Below, one piece after another: positions 45,145 through 54,114 of a stretch of 64,000 nucleotides of DNA. Numbering within the stretch: the stretch's first letter is position 1; every line of letters begins with the position of its first letter. The position numbers and the translations under genes were made by a program. Origin of the DNA: Pseudomonas sp. FEN (lineage in GTDB: Bacteria; Pseudomonadota; Gammaproteobacteria; Pseudomonadales; Pseudomonadaceae); NCBI RefSeq assembly GCF_904067045.1, contig NZ_CAJFDC010000036.1, forward strand, positions 1,070,001 to 1,134,000, in the 5' to 3' direction. The notes under the pieces were generated by a model that saw nothing but the letters and a program-made list of their open reading frames with translations, had not been told where the DNA came from and searched no databases.

Positions 45145-46482
45145 ATGTCCATGACCCCCCGCGAAATCGTCCACGAACTCAATCGCCATATCATTGGCCA
45201 GGACGATGCCAAGCGCGCCGTTGCCATTGCCTTGCGCAACCGCTGGCGCCGGATGCAGCTCCCCGAGGAGCTGCGCGTCGAAGTGACCCCGAAGAACATC
45301 CTGATGATCGGCCCGACCGGTGTCGGCAAGACCGAAATCGCCCGGCGCCTGGCCAAACTGGCCAATGCACCGTTCATCAAGGTCGAAGCGACCAAGTTCA
45401 CCGAAGTCGGCTATGTCGGCCGCGACGTCGAATCGATCATCCGCGACCTGGCGGACGCCGCGATCAAGCTGCTGCGCGAGCAGGAGTTGGTCAAGGTCCG
45501 CCATCGCGCCGAAGACGCCGCCGAGGAGCGCATCCTCGACGCCCTGCTGCCACCGGCCCGCATGGGCTTCAGCGAAGACTCGGCCCCGGCCCAGGACTCC
45601 AATACCCGTCAGCTGTTCCGCAAGCGCCTGCGCGAAGGCCAGCTGGATGACAAGGAGATCGAGATCGAAGTGGCCGAGTCGTTCGGCGTCGAGATCGCCA
45701 CGCCGCCGGGCATGGAGGAAATGACCAACCAGCTGCAGAACCTGTTCGCCAACATGGGCAAGGGCAAGCGCAAGAGCCGCAAGCTCAAGGTCAAGGAGGC
45801 GCTCAAGCTGGTGCGCGACGAAGAAGCCGGGCGCCTGGTCAATGACGAGGAGTTGAAGGCCAAGGCCCTCGAAGCCGTCGAGCAGCACGGTATTGTCTTT
45901 ATCGACGAAATCGACAAGGTCGCCAAGCGTGGCAACGTCGGCGGTGCCGATGTCTCCCGCGAGGGTGTACAGCGCGACCTGCTGCCGCTGATCGAAGGCT
46001 GCACGGTGAACACCAAGCTGGGCATGGTCAAGACCGATCACATCCTGTTCATTGCCTCCGGCGCGTTCCACCTGAGCAAGCCGAGCGACCTGGTGCCCGA
46101 GCTGCAAGGTCGCCTGCCGATCCGCGTTGAGCTCAAGGCGCTGAGCCCGGAAGACTTCGAGCGTATCCTCAGCGAACCGCATGCCTCGCTGACCGAGCAG
46201 TACCGCGAGCTGCTGAAAACCGAAGGCCTGGCCATCGAGTTCCTGCCGGACGGCATCAAGCGCCTGGCGGAAATCGCCTGGCAGGTCAACGAAAAGACCG
46301 AGAACATCGGTGCCCGTCGCCTGCATACGCTGTTGGAGCGCCTGCTGGAGGAGGTTTCGTTCAGCGCCGGCGACCTGGCCAGCGCCCACGGCGCGGAGCC
46401 GATTCGCATCGATGCCGACTACGTCAACAGCCACCTGGGCGAATTGGCGAAGAACGAAGACCTGTCGCGGTATATCCTATAA
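45145..46482 (+). CDS. hslU: HslUV unfoldase ATPase HslU (ClpY)
   Basis: 445-residue AAA+ ATPase that unfolds and feeds proteins to HslV. Walker A GPTGVGKT (56-63), pore loop VEATKFTEVGYVGRD (the GYVG motif), intermediate I-domain about 110-240, Walker B IVFIDEIDKV, sensor 2 GARRLHTLLERLLEE and the C-terminal LSRYIL tail that docks into HslV. Length as expected. Co-transcribed with hslV from the heat-shock promoter. Confidence 0.98.
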   Translation: MSMTPREIVHELNRHIIGQDDAKRAVAIALRNRWRRMQLPEELRVEVTPKNILMIGPTGVGKTEIARRLAKLANAPFIKVEATKFTEVGYVGRDVESIIRDLADAAIKLLREQELVKVRHRAEDAAEERILDALLPPARMGFSEDSAPAQDSNTRQLFRKRLREGQLDDKEIEIEVAESFGVEIATPPGMEEMTNQLQNLFANMGKGKRKSRKLKVKEALKLVRDEEAGRLVNDEELKAKALEAVEQHGIVFIDEIDKVAKRGNVGGADVSREGVQRDLLPLIEGCTVNTKLGMVKTDHILFIASGAFHLSKPSDLVPELQGRLPIRVELKALSPEDFERILSEPHASLTEQYRELLKTEGLAIEFLPDGIKRLAEIAWQVNEKTENIGARRLHTLLERLLEEVSFSAGDLASAHGAEPIRIDADYVNSHLGELAKNEDLSRYIL

Positions 46483-46498
46483 AGAGCACACCGCTCCC

Positions 46499-46682
46499 TG
46501 TAGGCTCAGGGCTTTTACGGCCGAACACGCCCCCCCTGTGGGAGCAGAGCTTTTTGGCCGAGCACGCCCCCTTGTGGGAGCAGAGCTTTTTGGCCGAGCA
46601 CGCCCCCTTGTGGGAGCAGAGCTTTTATGGCCGAACACGGTCCCTTGTGGGAGCAGAGCTTGCTCGCGAAGGGGCCCGTGAG
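46499..46682. repeat. 36-bp tandem array of REP heads
   Basis: Five head-to-tail copies starting near 46499, 46537, 46573, 46609 and 46646 (spacing 38, 36, 36, 37). The unit is TGTGGGAGCAGAGCTTTT followed by TGGCCGAGCACGCCCCCT; the first copy is diverged and the last passes into a full REP (GCTTGCTCGCGAAGGGG). Since 36 is a multiple of 3 the array gives a repetitive open frame, which I do not regard as a gene. Confidence 0.85.
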
Positions 46683-46736
46683 AACGCCAAAAGCTTCGCG
46701 GCGATGCGGCGATCCGACAGCTCCGCTCCCACAGGG
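46646..46736. repeat. REPIN closing the tandem array
   Basis: REP TGTGGGAGCAGAGCTTGCTC at 46646 and inverted partner ending CTCCGCTCCCACAGGG at 46736, with a GCTTCGCGGCGATGCGGCGA stretch between. Confidence 0.75.
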
Positions 46737-46767
46737 TTCTCTGACACAGACGAATCGCAGGCTGCCC

Positions 46768-47148
46768 ATGACCACCAGACTCCCCACCGCCATCAACCTG
46801 CACAAAGCCTCGAAAACCCTGATCCTCAAATACGGCCCGGACGAGGAATACCAACTGAGCGCCGAATTCCTGCGGGTGCACTCGCCGTCCGCCGAAGTCC
46901 AGGGCCACGGCAAGCCCATCCTCCAGTTCGGCAAGCTCAACGTAGCCTTGAGCAAGCTCGAACCCGCCGGCCAATACGCACTGAAATTGACCTTCGACGA
47001 CGGTCATGACAGCGGATTGTTCACCTGGGACTACCTCTACGAACTGGCTCGTCGTCAGGATGACTTGTGGGCCGATTATCTTGCTGAACTCAAAGCGGCC
47101 GGAAAATCCCGCGACCCGTCCGAGTCGGTCGTCAGGCTGATGCTCTAG
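46768..47148 (+). CDS. DUF971 protein (gamma-butyrobetaine hydroxylase-like N-terminal domain)
   Basis: 126-residue cytoplasmic protein of the DUF971 family: TAINLHKASKTLILKYGPDEEYQLSAEFLRVHSP, then FDDGHDSGLFTWDYLYEL, the hallmark of this domain. Family members are linked to iron-sulfur metabolism (ApbC/Mrp fusions and YP-like partners), but no activity is settled for the stand-alone form. ATG at 46768 is chosen because the domain begins there; the upstream frame is repeat DNA. It stands between hslU and phaC1, as in P. aeruginosa. Confidence 0.9.
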   Translation: MTTRLPTAINLHKASKTLILKYGPDEEYQLSAEFLRVHSPSAEVQGHGKPILQFGKLNVALSKLEPAGQYALKLTFDDGHDSGLFTWDYLYELARRQDDLWADYLAELKAAGKSRDPSESVVRLML

Positions 47149-47261
47149 TCCGGACCTCTGGTCGTTTTGGGCGGCATTTTCTAATCACATCTGATTCAAT
47201 CCCCCACGGCGTGGCTAACGATTGGCCCGCTTGCGAAAAAAATCAAACTCGGGTAACCAAT

Positions 47262-47277
47262 GGAACTGGCAAGTTCC
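47262..47277. promoter_or_regulatory. Palindrome upstream of phaC1
   Basis: GGAACT-GGCA-AGTTCC, perfect 6-bp arms, 113 bases before phaC1. A possible operator for a dimeric regulator such as PhaD; no support beyond symmetry and place. Confidence 0.3.
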
Positions 47278-47322
47278 GTGCATTTAACGATGTGCAATCA
47301 ACGGTCACCCGAGCAGTAGTAC

Positions 47323-47340
47323 TTGGCATTGTCTGTGCCA
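47323..47340 (+). promoter_or_regulatory. phaC1: Sigma-54-like promoter of phaC1
   Basis: TTGGCATTGTCTGTGCCA has GG and GC separated by exactly 10 bases, as RpoN promoters require (consensus TGGCAC-N5-TTGCW), though the -12 box reads GTGC. It lies 50 bases before phaC1. RpoN involvement at phaC1 is described for P. aeruginosa. Confidence 0.45.
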
Positions 47341-47389
47341 TTTGCACAGCGGTACCCGGTACTCGTCTCAGGACAATGGAGCGTCGTAG

Positions 47390-49069
47390 ATGAGTAACAA
47401 GAACAACGATGACCTGCAGCGGCAAGCCTCGGAAAACACCCTGGGCCTGAACCCCGTCGTCGGCTTGCGAAGAAAGGATCTTCTTACCTCTGCACGAATG
47501 GTATTGACCCAAGCCATCAAACAACCCATCCACAGCGTCAAGCATGTCGCCCATTTCGGCGTCGAACTGAAGAACGTGCTACTGGGCAAGTCCGGCCTGC
47601 AACCGGAAAGCGATGACCGTCGCTTCAACGATCCGGCCTGGAGCCAGAACCCGTTGTACCGGCGTTACCTGCAAACCTACCTGGCCTGGCGCAAGGAGCT
47701 GCATGCCTGGATTGCCGAAAGTTCGCTGTCACCACAGGACATCAGTCGCGGCCATTTCGTCATCAACCTGATGACCGAAGCCATGGCTCCGACCAACACG
47801 GCCGCCAACCCGGCGGCGGTCAAACGTTTCTTCGAGACTGGCGGCAAGAGCCTGCTCGACGGTCTCTCGAACCTGGCCAAGGACCTGGTGCACAATGGCG
47901 GCATGCCCAGCCAGGTGAACATGGGCGCCTTCGAAGTCGGCAAGAGCCTGGGCACCACCGAAGGCGCGGTGGTGTTTCGCAACGATGTGCTGGAACTGAT
48001 CCAGTACAGCCCCATCACCGAGCAGGTGCATGAGCGTCCGCTGCTGGTGGTACCACCGCAGATCAACAAGTTCTATGTGTTCGACCTGAGCCCCGACAAG
48101 AGCCTGGCGCGCTTCTGCCTGCGCAGCCACGTGCAGACCTTTATCGTCAGTTGGCGCAATCCGACCAAGGCGCAACGCGAGTGGGGCCTGTCGACCTATA
48201 TCGACGCCCTGAAGGAAGCCGTCGACGTGGTCACCGCCATCACCGGCAGCAAGGACGTGAACATGCTCGGGGCCTGCTCCGGCGGCATCACCTGCACCGC
48301 CCTGCTCGGCCATTACGCCGCCCTCGGCGAAAAGAAGGTCAACGCCCTGACCCTGCTGGTCAGCGTACTCGACACCACCCTCGACACCCAAGTGGCGCTG
48401 TTCGTCGACGAACAGACCCTGGAAGCCGCCAAGCGCCACTCCTACCAGGCCGGTGTGCTGGAAGGCAGCGACATGGCCAAGGTCTTCGCCTGGATGCGGC
48501 CCAACGACCTGATCTGGAACTACTGGGTCAACAACTACCTGCTGGGCAACGAGCCGCCGGTGTTCGATATCCTGTTCTGGAACAACGACACCACGCGCCT
48601 GCCGGCGGCCTTCCACGGCGACCTGATCGAGATGTTCAAGAACAACCCACTGGTGCGCGCCGGGGCACTGGAAGTGTGCGGCACGCCCATCGACCTGAAG
48701 AAGGTCGACGCCGACATCTTTTCCCTGGCCGGCACCAACGATCACATCACGCCCTGGAAGTCCTGCTATAAGTCGGCACAATTGTTCGGCGGCAAGGTCG
48801 AGTTCGTCTTGTCCAGCAGCGGCCATATCCAGAGCATCCTGAACCCGCCGGGCAATCCGAAATCACGCTACATGACCAGCACCGAGATGCCGGCCAAGGC
48901 CGAAGACTGGCAGGAGAACTCCACCAAGCACACCGATTCGTGGTGGCTGTATTGGCAGGCGTGGCAGGCCGAGCGCTCGGGTAAACTGAAGAAATCACCG
49001 ACCAGCCTGGGCAGCAAGGCCTACCCGGCGGCCGAGGCGGCACCGGGCACCTACGTGCACGAGCGCTAG
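47390..49069 (+). CDS. phaC1: Class II poly(3-hydroxyalkanoate) synthase 1
   Basis: 559-residue granule-bound polymerase joining medium-chain (R)-3-hydroxyacyl-CoA into PHA. Alpha/beta-hydrolase fold with the lipase-like box GACSGG, nucleophile Cys296; catalytic Asp in LAGTNDHITPW and His in SSSGHIQSI. The opening (DLQRQASENTLGLNPVVGLR) is typical of PhaC1. ATG at 47390, GGAG 8 bases before. First gene of phaC1-phaZ-phaC2-phaD; a REPIN separates it from phaZ, which could lower downstream expression. About half of the residues are identical to PhaC2 by eye. Confidence 0.98.
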   Translation: MSNKNNDDLQRQASENTLGLNPVVGLRRKDLLTSARMVLTQAIKQPIHSVKHVAHFGVELKNVLLGKSGLQPESDDRRFNDPAWSQNPLYRRYLQTYLAWRKELHAWIAESSLSPQDISRGHFVINLMTEAMAPTNTAANPAAVKRFFETGGKSLLDGLSNLAKDLVHNGGMPSQVNMGAFEVGKSLGTTEGAVVFRNDVLELIQYSPITEQVHERPLLVVPPQINKFYVFDLSPDKSLARFCLRSHVQTFIVSWRNPTKAQREWGLSTYIDALKEAVDVVTAITGSKDVNMLGACSGGITCTALLGHYAALGEKKVNALTLLVSVLDTTLDTQVALFVDEQTLEAAKRHSYQAGVLEGSDMAKVFAWMRPNDLIWNYWVNNYLLGNEPPVFDILFWNNDTTRLPAAFHGDLIEMFKNNPLVRAGALEVCGTPIDLKKVDADIFSLAGTNDHITPWKSCYKSAQLFGGKVEFVLSSSGHIQSILNPPGNPKSRYMTSTEMPAKAEDWQENSTKHTDSWWLYWQAWQAERSGKLKKSPTSLGSKAYPAAEAAPGTYVHER

Positions 49070-49080
49070 AACAGCCCTGA

Positions 49081-49187
49081 CCCTGTAGGAGCGAGCTCGC
49101 TCGCGATGGAGGCCAATGATAATGCGGGAAGCCTGATACCCCGCGGTGCCCCGACTACCATCGCGAGCAAGCTCGCTCCTACAGGGG
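49081..49187. repeat. REPIN between phaC1 and phaZ
   Basis: CCCTGTAGGAGCGAGCTCGC at 49081 and inverse GCGAGCAAGCTCGCTCCTAC to 49187; the GTAGGAGC type differs from the GTGGGAGC type elsewhere in this window. It lies inside the pha operon. Confidence 0.85.
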
Positions 49188-49226
49188 CCGGGCCGCAAAA
49201 CCGGTTTTAACCACAGGGCTTCGAGC

Positions 49227-50084
49227 ATGCCGCAACCGTTTATCTTCCGAACCATCGATCTGGATGGCCAGACCATCCGCACCGCGGTTCGCCCCGGCAA
49301 GTCTCATCTGACGCCCTTGCTGATCTTCAACGGCATCGGTGCCAACCTGGAGCTGGTGTTTCCGTTCGTCCAGGCCCTGGACCCGGAGCTGGAAGTCATC
49401 GCCTTCGATGTTCCCGGCGTCGGCGGCTCGTCGACCCCCAAGCGGCCCTACCGTTTTCCGGGCCTGGCCAAACTCACCGCGCGCATGCTCGATTATCTGG
49501 ACTACGGCCAGGTCAACGCGGTGGGCGTGTCCTGGGGCGGCGCCCTCGCGCAACAGTTCGCCCATGACTACCCGGAACGCTGCAAGAAGCTGATCCTCGC
49601 CGCCACCGCCGCGGGCGCGGTGATGGTGCCGGGCAAGCCCAAGGTGCTGTGGAACATGGCCAGCCCACGGCGCTACATCCAGCCATCCCACGTCATCCGC
49701 ATCGCACCGACCATCTACGGCGGTGCCTTTCGTCGCGATCCGCACCTGGCCGCCGAACATGCCGCCAAGGTCCGCTCGGCCGGCAAGCTGGGCTATTACT
49801 GGCAACTGTTCGCCGGGCTCGGCTGGACCAGCATCCACTGGCTGCACAAGATCCGCCAGCCAACCCTGGTGCTGGCCGGTGACGACGATCCACTGATTCC
49901 GCTGATCAATATGCGCCTGCTGGCTTGGCGAATCCCCAATGCCCAGCTACACATAATCGACGACGGTCATTTATTCCTGATCACCCGGGCCGAGGCCGTG
50001 GCACCGATCATCATGAAGTTCCTCCAGGAAGAACGTCAGCGGGCGGTGATGCATCCGCACCCGACGCCGTTGAAAAGTAGCTAG
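49227..50084 (+). CDS. phaZ: Intracellular PHA depolymerase
   Basis: 285-residue granule-associated serine hydrolase that releases 3-hydroxyalkanoates from medium-chain PHA. Alpha/beta-hydrolase with lipase box GVSWGG, nucleophile Ser102; oxyanion region IFNGIGANLEL, catalytic Asp in LAGDDDPLIPL and His in DDGHLFL. ATG at 49227 with GAG upstream; length typical (283-285). Between the two synthase genes as in all medium-chain PHA loci, giving linked synthesis and turnover. Confidence 0.97.
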   Translation: MPQPFIFRTIDLDGQTIRTAVRPGKSHLTPLLIFNGIGANLELVFPFVQALDPELEVIAFDVPGVGGSSTPKRPYRFPGLAKLTARMLDYLDYGQVNAVGVSWGGALAQQFAHDYPERCKKLILAATAAGAVMVPGKPKVLWNMASPRRYIQPSHVIRIAPTIYGGAFRRDPHLAAEHAAKVRSAGKLGYYWQLFAGLGWTSIHWLHKIRQPTLVLAGDDDPLIPLINMRLLAWRIPNAQLHIIDDGHLFLITRAEAVAPIIMKFLQEERQRAVMHPHPTPLKSS

Positions 50085-50215
50085 GCATCTGTTCCTGGCA
50101 GCAAGCGCGCACGGGCAGGAAGTCCGTGTCGTGCAACAAGGTCCGGCACCGACGAGCCCATCCGTCCCGCCCCCCTGTGTCGATTGATAGCTTGATGACG
50201 AAGGAGTGTTGACTC

Positions 50216-51898
50216 ATGCGAGACAAACCAGCGACGGGCTCCATGCCCACCCCCGCCGCGTTCATCAACGCACAAAGTGCGATTACCGGTCTGCGCGGCC
50301 GGGATCTGTTTTCCACCTTGCGCAGCGTGGCCACCCACGGCCTGCGCAATCCGCTTCACACCGCCCGACATGCCCTGGCCCTGAGCGGTCAACTGGGCAA
50401 GGTGCTGCTCGGCGATACACCGTACAAGCCCAACCCGCAGGACCCACGCTTCGCCGACCCGGCCTGGAGCCTCAACCCGTTCTACCGTCGCGGCCTGCAA
50501 GCCTATCTGGCCTGGCAGAAACAGGTAAAACAGTGGATCGACGACAGCCGCATGAGCGACGACGACCGCGCCCGGGCGCACTTCATCTTCGCCCTGCTCA
50601 ACGACGCCATGGCGCCCTCCAATACCCTGCTCAATCCGTTGGCGGTCAAGGAACTGTTCAACTCCGGCGGCAACAGCATCGTGCGCGGCATCAGCCACCT
50701 GGTGGACGACCTGCTGCACAACAACGGTTTGCCCAGCCAGGTCACCAAGCACTCGTTCGAAGTCGGCAAGAGCGTGGCGACCACGCCCGGTTCGGTAGTG
50801 TTTCGCAATGAGTTGCTGGAACTGATGCAGTACAGGCCCATGAGCGAAAAGCAGTTCGCCAAGCCGCTGCTGATCGTGCCGCCACAGATCAACAAGTACT
50901 ATATTTTCGACCTGAGCCCGTCCAACAGCTTCGTCCAGTACGCCCTCAAGAACGGCCTCCAGGTGTTTATCGTCAGTTGGCGCAACCCGGATGTGCGTCA
51001 CCGCGAATGGGGCCTGTCCAGCTATGTCGAGGCACTGGAAGAGGCCCTGAACGTCTGCCGGGCGATCACCGCCAGCCGCGAAGTCAACCTGATGGGCGCC
51101 TGTGCTGGCGGCCTGACCATTGCTGCCCTGCAAGGCCATCTGCAGGCCAAGCGGCAGATGCGCCGGGTCTCCAGCGCCACCTACCTGGTCAGCTTGCTTG
51201 ACAGCCAGTTGGACAGTCCGGCCACCCTGTTCGTCGACGAGCAGACCCTGGAGGCCGCCAAGCGTCGCTCCTACCAGCAGGGGGTACTGGATGGCCGCGA
51301 CATGGCGAGAGTCTTTGCCTGGATGCGCCCCAACGACCTGATCTGGAACTACTGGGTCAACAACTACCTGCTGGGCAAGGAGCCGCCGGCATTCGACATC
51401 CTCTACTGGAACAACGACAACACCCGCCTGCCCGCGGCTTTTCACGGTGACCTGCTGGACTTCTTCAAGCACAACCCACTGAGCCATCCGGGCGGCCTGG
51501 AAGTCTGTGGCACCCCCATCGACCTGCAAAAAGTCACGGTCGACAGTTTCAGCGTCGGCGGCATCAATGACCACATCACCCCCTGGGACGCGGTCTATCG
51601 CTCGACCTTGCTGCTGGGGGGCGAACGCCGGTTCGTGCTGTCCAACAGCGGCCATGTCCAGAGCATCCTCAACCCGCCGAGCAACCCCAAGGCCAACTAC
51701 ATCGACAACCCCAAGTTGAGCAGTGATCCGCGGGCCTGGTACTACGACGGCAAACAGGTTGACGGTAGTTGGTGGAACCAGTGGTTGCCGTGGATCCAGG
51801 AGCGCTCGGGAGCCCAGCGTGAAACCCGGATGACCCTGGGCAACGCCAATTACCCACCCCTGGAGGCGGCACCCGGCACCTATGTCCGGGTGCGCTGA
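50216..51898 (+). CDS. phaC2: Class II poly(3-hydroxyalkanoate) synthase 2
   Basis: 560-residue second medium-chain PHA polymerase, paralogue of PhaC1. Box GACAGG with Cys296, Asp in GGINDHITPW, His in SNSGHVQSI. ATG at 50216 has an excellent GAAGGAG 9 bases upstream. The gap of 131 bases after phaZ shows no clear terminator. PhaC1 and PhaC2 usually differ in expression and in monomer preference. Confidence 0.98.
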   Translation: MRDKPATGSMPTPAAFINAQSAITGLRGRDLFSTLRSVATHGLRNPLHTARHALALSGQLGKVLLGDTPYKPNPQDPRFADPAWSLNPFYRRGLQAYLAWQKQVKQWIDDSRMSDDDRARAHFIFALLNDAMAPSNTLLNPLAVKELFNSGGNSIVRGISHLVDDLLHNNGLPSQVTKHSFEVGKSVATTPGSVVFRNELLELMQYRPMSEKQFAKPLLIVPPQINKYYIFDLSPSNSFVQYALKNGLQVFIVSWRNPDVRHREWGLSSYVEALEEALNVCRAITASREVNLMGACAGGLTIAALQGHLQAKRQMRRVSSATYLVSLLDSQLDSPATLFVDEQTLEAAKRRSYQQGVLDGRDMARVFAWMRPNDLIWNYWVNNYLLGKEPPAFDILYWNNDNTRLPAAFHGDLLDFFKHNPLSHPGGLEVCGTPIDLQKVTVDSFSVGGINDHITPWDAVYRSTLLLGGERRFVLSNSGHVQSILNPPSNPKANYIDNPKLSSDPRAWYYDGKQVDGSWWNQWLPWIQERSGAQRETRMTLGNANYPPLEAAPGTYVRVR

Positions 51899-51961
51899 CG
51901 ATTACCGACCACGGCTGCCGGACAGCCGTGGCGAGCGGTCGGAACGACCTGAGAAGACTGG

Positions 51962-52582
51962 ATGAAAACCCGCGATCGAATCCTTGAGTGTGCCCTGCAG
52001 TTGTTCAACCAGAAAGGCGAACCCAACGTTTCGACCATGGAGGTGGCCAATGAGATGGGGATCAGCCCGGGCAACCTCTACTACCACTTCCACGGCAAGG
52101 AGCCACTGATCCTGGGCCTGTTCGAGCGTTTCCAGAGCGAGCTGGCACCGCTGCTCGACCCACCGGCCGACGTCCGGCTGGCGCCCGAGGACTACTGGTT
52201 CTTCCTGCACCTGATCGTCGAGCGACTGGCCCATTACCGCTTCCTGTTTCAGGACCTGTCCAATCTGTCCGGGCGCTTGCCCAAGCTCGCCAAGGGCATT
52301 CGCAACCTGCTCAACGCCCTCAAGCGGACACTCGCATCGTTGCTCGCGCACCTGAAAGCGCAAGGCTTGCTGATGAGTGAAACCCAGGCCCTGGGACAGT
52401 TGGTGGAACAGATCACGCTGACCTTGCTGTTTTCCCTGGATTACCAGCGCATTCTCGGCCGTGAGGGTGAGGTGCGTCTGGTGGTGTACCAGATCATGAT
52501 GCTGGTGGCCCCGCACCTACGCGCCCCGGCGCGGTTGGTGACGGAGCAGATGGCGTTGCGCTACCTGGAGGACCACGATTAA
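51962..52582 (+). CDS. phaD: TetR-family regulator PhaD
   Basis: 206-residue regulator. N-terminal helix-turn-helix (KTRDRILECALQLFNQKG; STMEVANEMGISPGNLYYHF) and an all-helical ligand-binding domain. In P. putida PhaD activates phaC1 and phaI promoters in response to a fatty-acid-derived CoA ligand and is needed for granule formation. It closes the phaC1ZC2D operon 63 bases after phaC2; GAGAAG precedes the ATG. Confidence 0.95.
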   Translation: MKTRDRILECALQLFNQKGEPNVSTMEVANEMGISPGNLYYHFHGKEPLILGLFERFQSELAPLLDPPADVRLAPEDYWFFLHLIVERLAHYRFLFQDLSNLSGRLPKLAKGIRNLLNALKRTLASLLAHLKAQGLLMSETQALGQLVEQITLTLLFSLDYQRILGREGEVRLVVYQIMMLVAPHLRAPARLVTEQMALRYLEDHD

Positions 52583-52604
52583 CGTCGGATTCTGTGGCGC
52601 CAGT

Positions 52605-52713
52605 GCCGGCCTCTACGCGGGCAAGCTCCGCGCCCATGGGATTGATGCCCGACACATAAGCTCGATTCGACTCGGACATTGTGGGAGCGGAGCTTGTCGG
52701 ATCGCCGCACCGC
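52605..52713. repeat. REPIN after phaD
   Basis: Left REP with GCGGGCAAGCTCCGCGCCCA (52605-52640) and right REP TGTGGGAGCGGAGCTTGTCG (52680-52713). The left copy has drifted (GCGCCCATGGG instead of GCTCCCACAGG). Confidence 0.75.
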
Positions 52714-52759
52714 CACTAAGATGGCATGACAGGCAATACACCTACCCCTGACACAAATA

Positions 52760-52791
52760 AAAACGCCCGACCTTCACAGGCCGGGCGTTTT
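52760..52791. terminator. Terminator between convergent phaD and phaF
   Basis: AAAACGCCCG / CGGGCGTTTT outer stem with inner CCT-TCAC-AGG; A-run and T-run on both sides. 19 bases past the phaF stop, it can end both pha operons. Confidence 0.88.
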
Positions 52792-52809
52792 CATTCAGCG
52801 GACGACGAC

Positions 52810-53631
52810 TCAGGCTTGAGAAGCAGGCGTCGGTGCTGTTGGCGTAGCCGCTGGAGCGGATGCCGAAGCCGGAGCGGCGGCCGAGTTGGCTGCCGATACC
52901 GGAGCCGCGGCAGGCTTGGCCGCAGCGGCGGCAGGCTTCGCGGCAGCAGGCTTTTTCGCCGCCGCGGGTTTCGCGGCGGGCTTGACTGCCGGCTTGGCTG
53001 CCACGGGCTTGGCCGCTGGCTTCACCGCCGCTTTCGCCGCCGCGGTTTTCACGGCCGGCTTGGCGGCAGGTTTCGCCGCGGGCTTGGCCGCCGCTTTCGC
53101 TGCCGGTTTGGCCGCCGCGGTTTTCGCAGCCGGTTTGGCCGCTGCCTTTACCAAAGGTTTGGCCGCCACTTTCGCCGTGGGCTTGGCCGCTGCCGTTTTT
53201 GTCGAGGCCCGAGTCACCGCCTCGCCCGTGAGTTTCTCGATCTGCCTGGTCAAGGTATCAACCTTGCTGTGCAGCGCCTTCACTTCATTGCGGCTCGGCA
53301 CGCCCAGGCGCGAAATGGCGCTGTTCAGGCGCTTGTCGAAAGCCCCTTCCAGTTCGTCCCATTTGCCCAGCGCCCGGTCCTTGACCCCGGCGATGCGCGA
53401 CTTGGCCGAACTGGCGGAGTCCTTGGCCGCATCGACTTTCTTGTCGACCGCGGTCTTGGTCAGTTTCTCGGCCTTCTCGCCATCCTTGACCAGGGTATCG
53501 AAGAGTTTGCTGCCGTCGGTATCGATCTTCGAGTACACGCCTAAACCAGCGAGCCAGATTTTGCGGGAATACTCCTCAACCTTCCCGATCCACGAGCTGC
53601 TTTCTTTCTCGGTATTCTTTTTGCCAGCCAT
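52810..53631 (-). CDS. phaF: PHA granule phasin / nucleoid protein PhaF
   Basis: 273 residues. The N-terminal half is the amphipathic phasin helix that coats granules (SWIGKVEEYSRKIWLAGLGVYSKID); a short coiled coil around 125-140 (VKALHSKVDTLTRQIEKL) drives oligomerisation; the last 130 residues are histone-H1-like AAKPAAKP repeats that bind DNA, linking granules to the nucleoid for even partition. ATG at 53631 with AAGGAG upstream fixes the start. 10 bases after phaI. The repeat-rich DNA is prone to length change. Confidence 0.96.
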   Translation of the reverse strand: MAGKKNTEKESSSWIGKVEEYSRKIWLAGLGVYSKIDTDGSKLFDTLVKDGEKAEKLTKTAVDKKVDAAKDSASSAKSRIAGVKDRALGKWDELEGAFDKRLNSAISRLGVPSRNEVKALHSKVDTLTRQIEKLTGEAVTRASTKTAAAKPTAKVAAKPLVKAAAKPAAKTAAAKPAAKAAAKPAAKPAAKPAVKTAAAKAAVKPAAKPVAAKPAVKPAAKPAAAKKPAAAKPAAAAAKPAAAPVSAANSAAAPASASAPAATPTAPTPASQA

Positions 53632-53641
53632 CCCGTTCTCC

Positions 53642-54064
53642 TTAATGTTTACGCGCGACACGTTCAAGCAATGCCGTCAGCTCATCGAGCTTAGCAGAGA
53701 GTGTCTCCACATCATGTTTAGACGGAATCCCGATGCGATTCAAGGCACTGGCGACCCGGTGGTCGAAGGCCTTCTCGACCTTGTCCAGTTGCACTTCCAC
53801 CTTGCCCTTGAGGCTGGTGACTTCACTCTTTACTTCATCGATCTGGCTGTTGGCGGCGTCACGTTGCTCATCAATCAGTTTTTTTCCTTTCTTTTCAACA
53901 TCCTGGCCGGCTTTCACGAGTTCCTTGAAGTACTCGCTGCCTTCCCTGCCGACCTTGGCATAAGCCCCCAGACCCGCCAGCCAGATCTTGCGGGCATACA
54001 CTTTCACGTCAGCCAGGGCGGTTGGCTGACTGTCGGATTTTTTCTTCAGACTTACTTTGGCCAT
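53642..54064 (-). CDS. phaI: PHA granule phasin PhaI
   Basis: 140-residue phasin, homologous to the N-terminal part of PhaF: VYARKIWLAGLGAYAKVGREGSEYF, central KKGKKLIDEQRDAANSQIDEV and C-terminal coil VETLSAKLDELTALLERV. Coats the granule surface and keeps granules small. ATG at 54064 with GAGG 7 bases upstream; an upstream in-frame ATG is rejected. First gene of the phaI-phaF operon, probably PhaD-controlled. Confidence 0.95.
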   Translation of the reverse strand: MAKVSLKKKSDSQPTALADVKVYARKIWLAGLGAYAKVGREGSEYFKELVKAGQDVEKKGKKLIDEQRDAANSQIDEVKSEVTSLKGKVEVQLDKVEKAFDHRVASALNRIGIPSKHDVETLSAKLDELTALLERVARKH

Positions 54065-54114
54065 GGTGCACCTCACACGCGAAAGGTTGGAGGATCTGCC
54101 CACCGGAATGGGGG

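Noticed and set aside
46499..46682. CRISPR-like array
   Set aside because: Units are contiguous with no unique spacers of constant length and carry the REP core; no cas genes nearby.
46554..47009. Repetitive frame with a 12-residue repeat (AEHAPLWEQSFL)
   Set aside because: It arises because the REP array has a 36-base period; no conserved start and the rest runs out of frame through the DUF971 gene.
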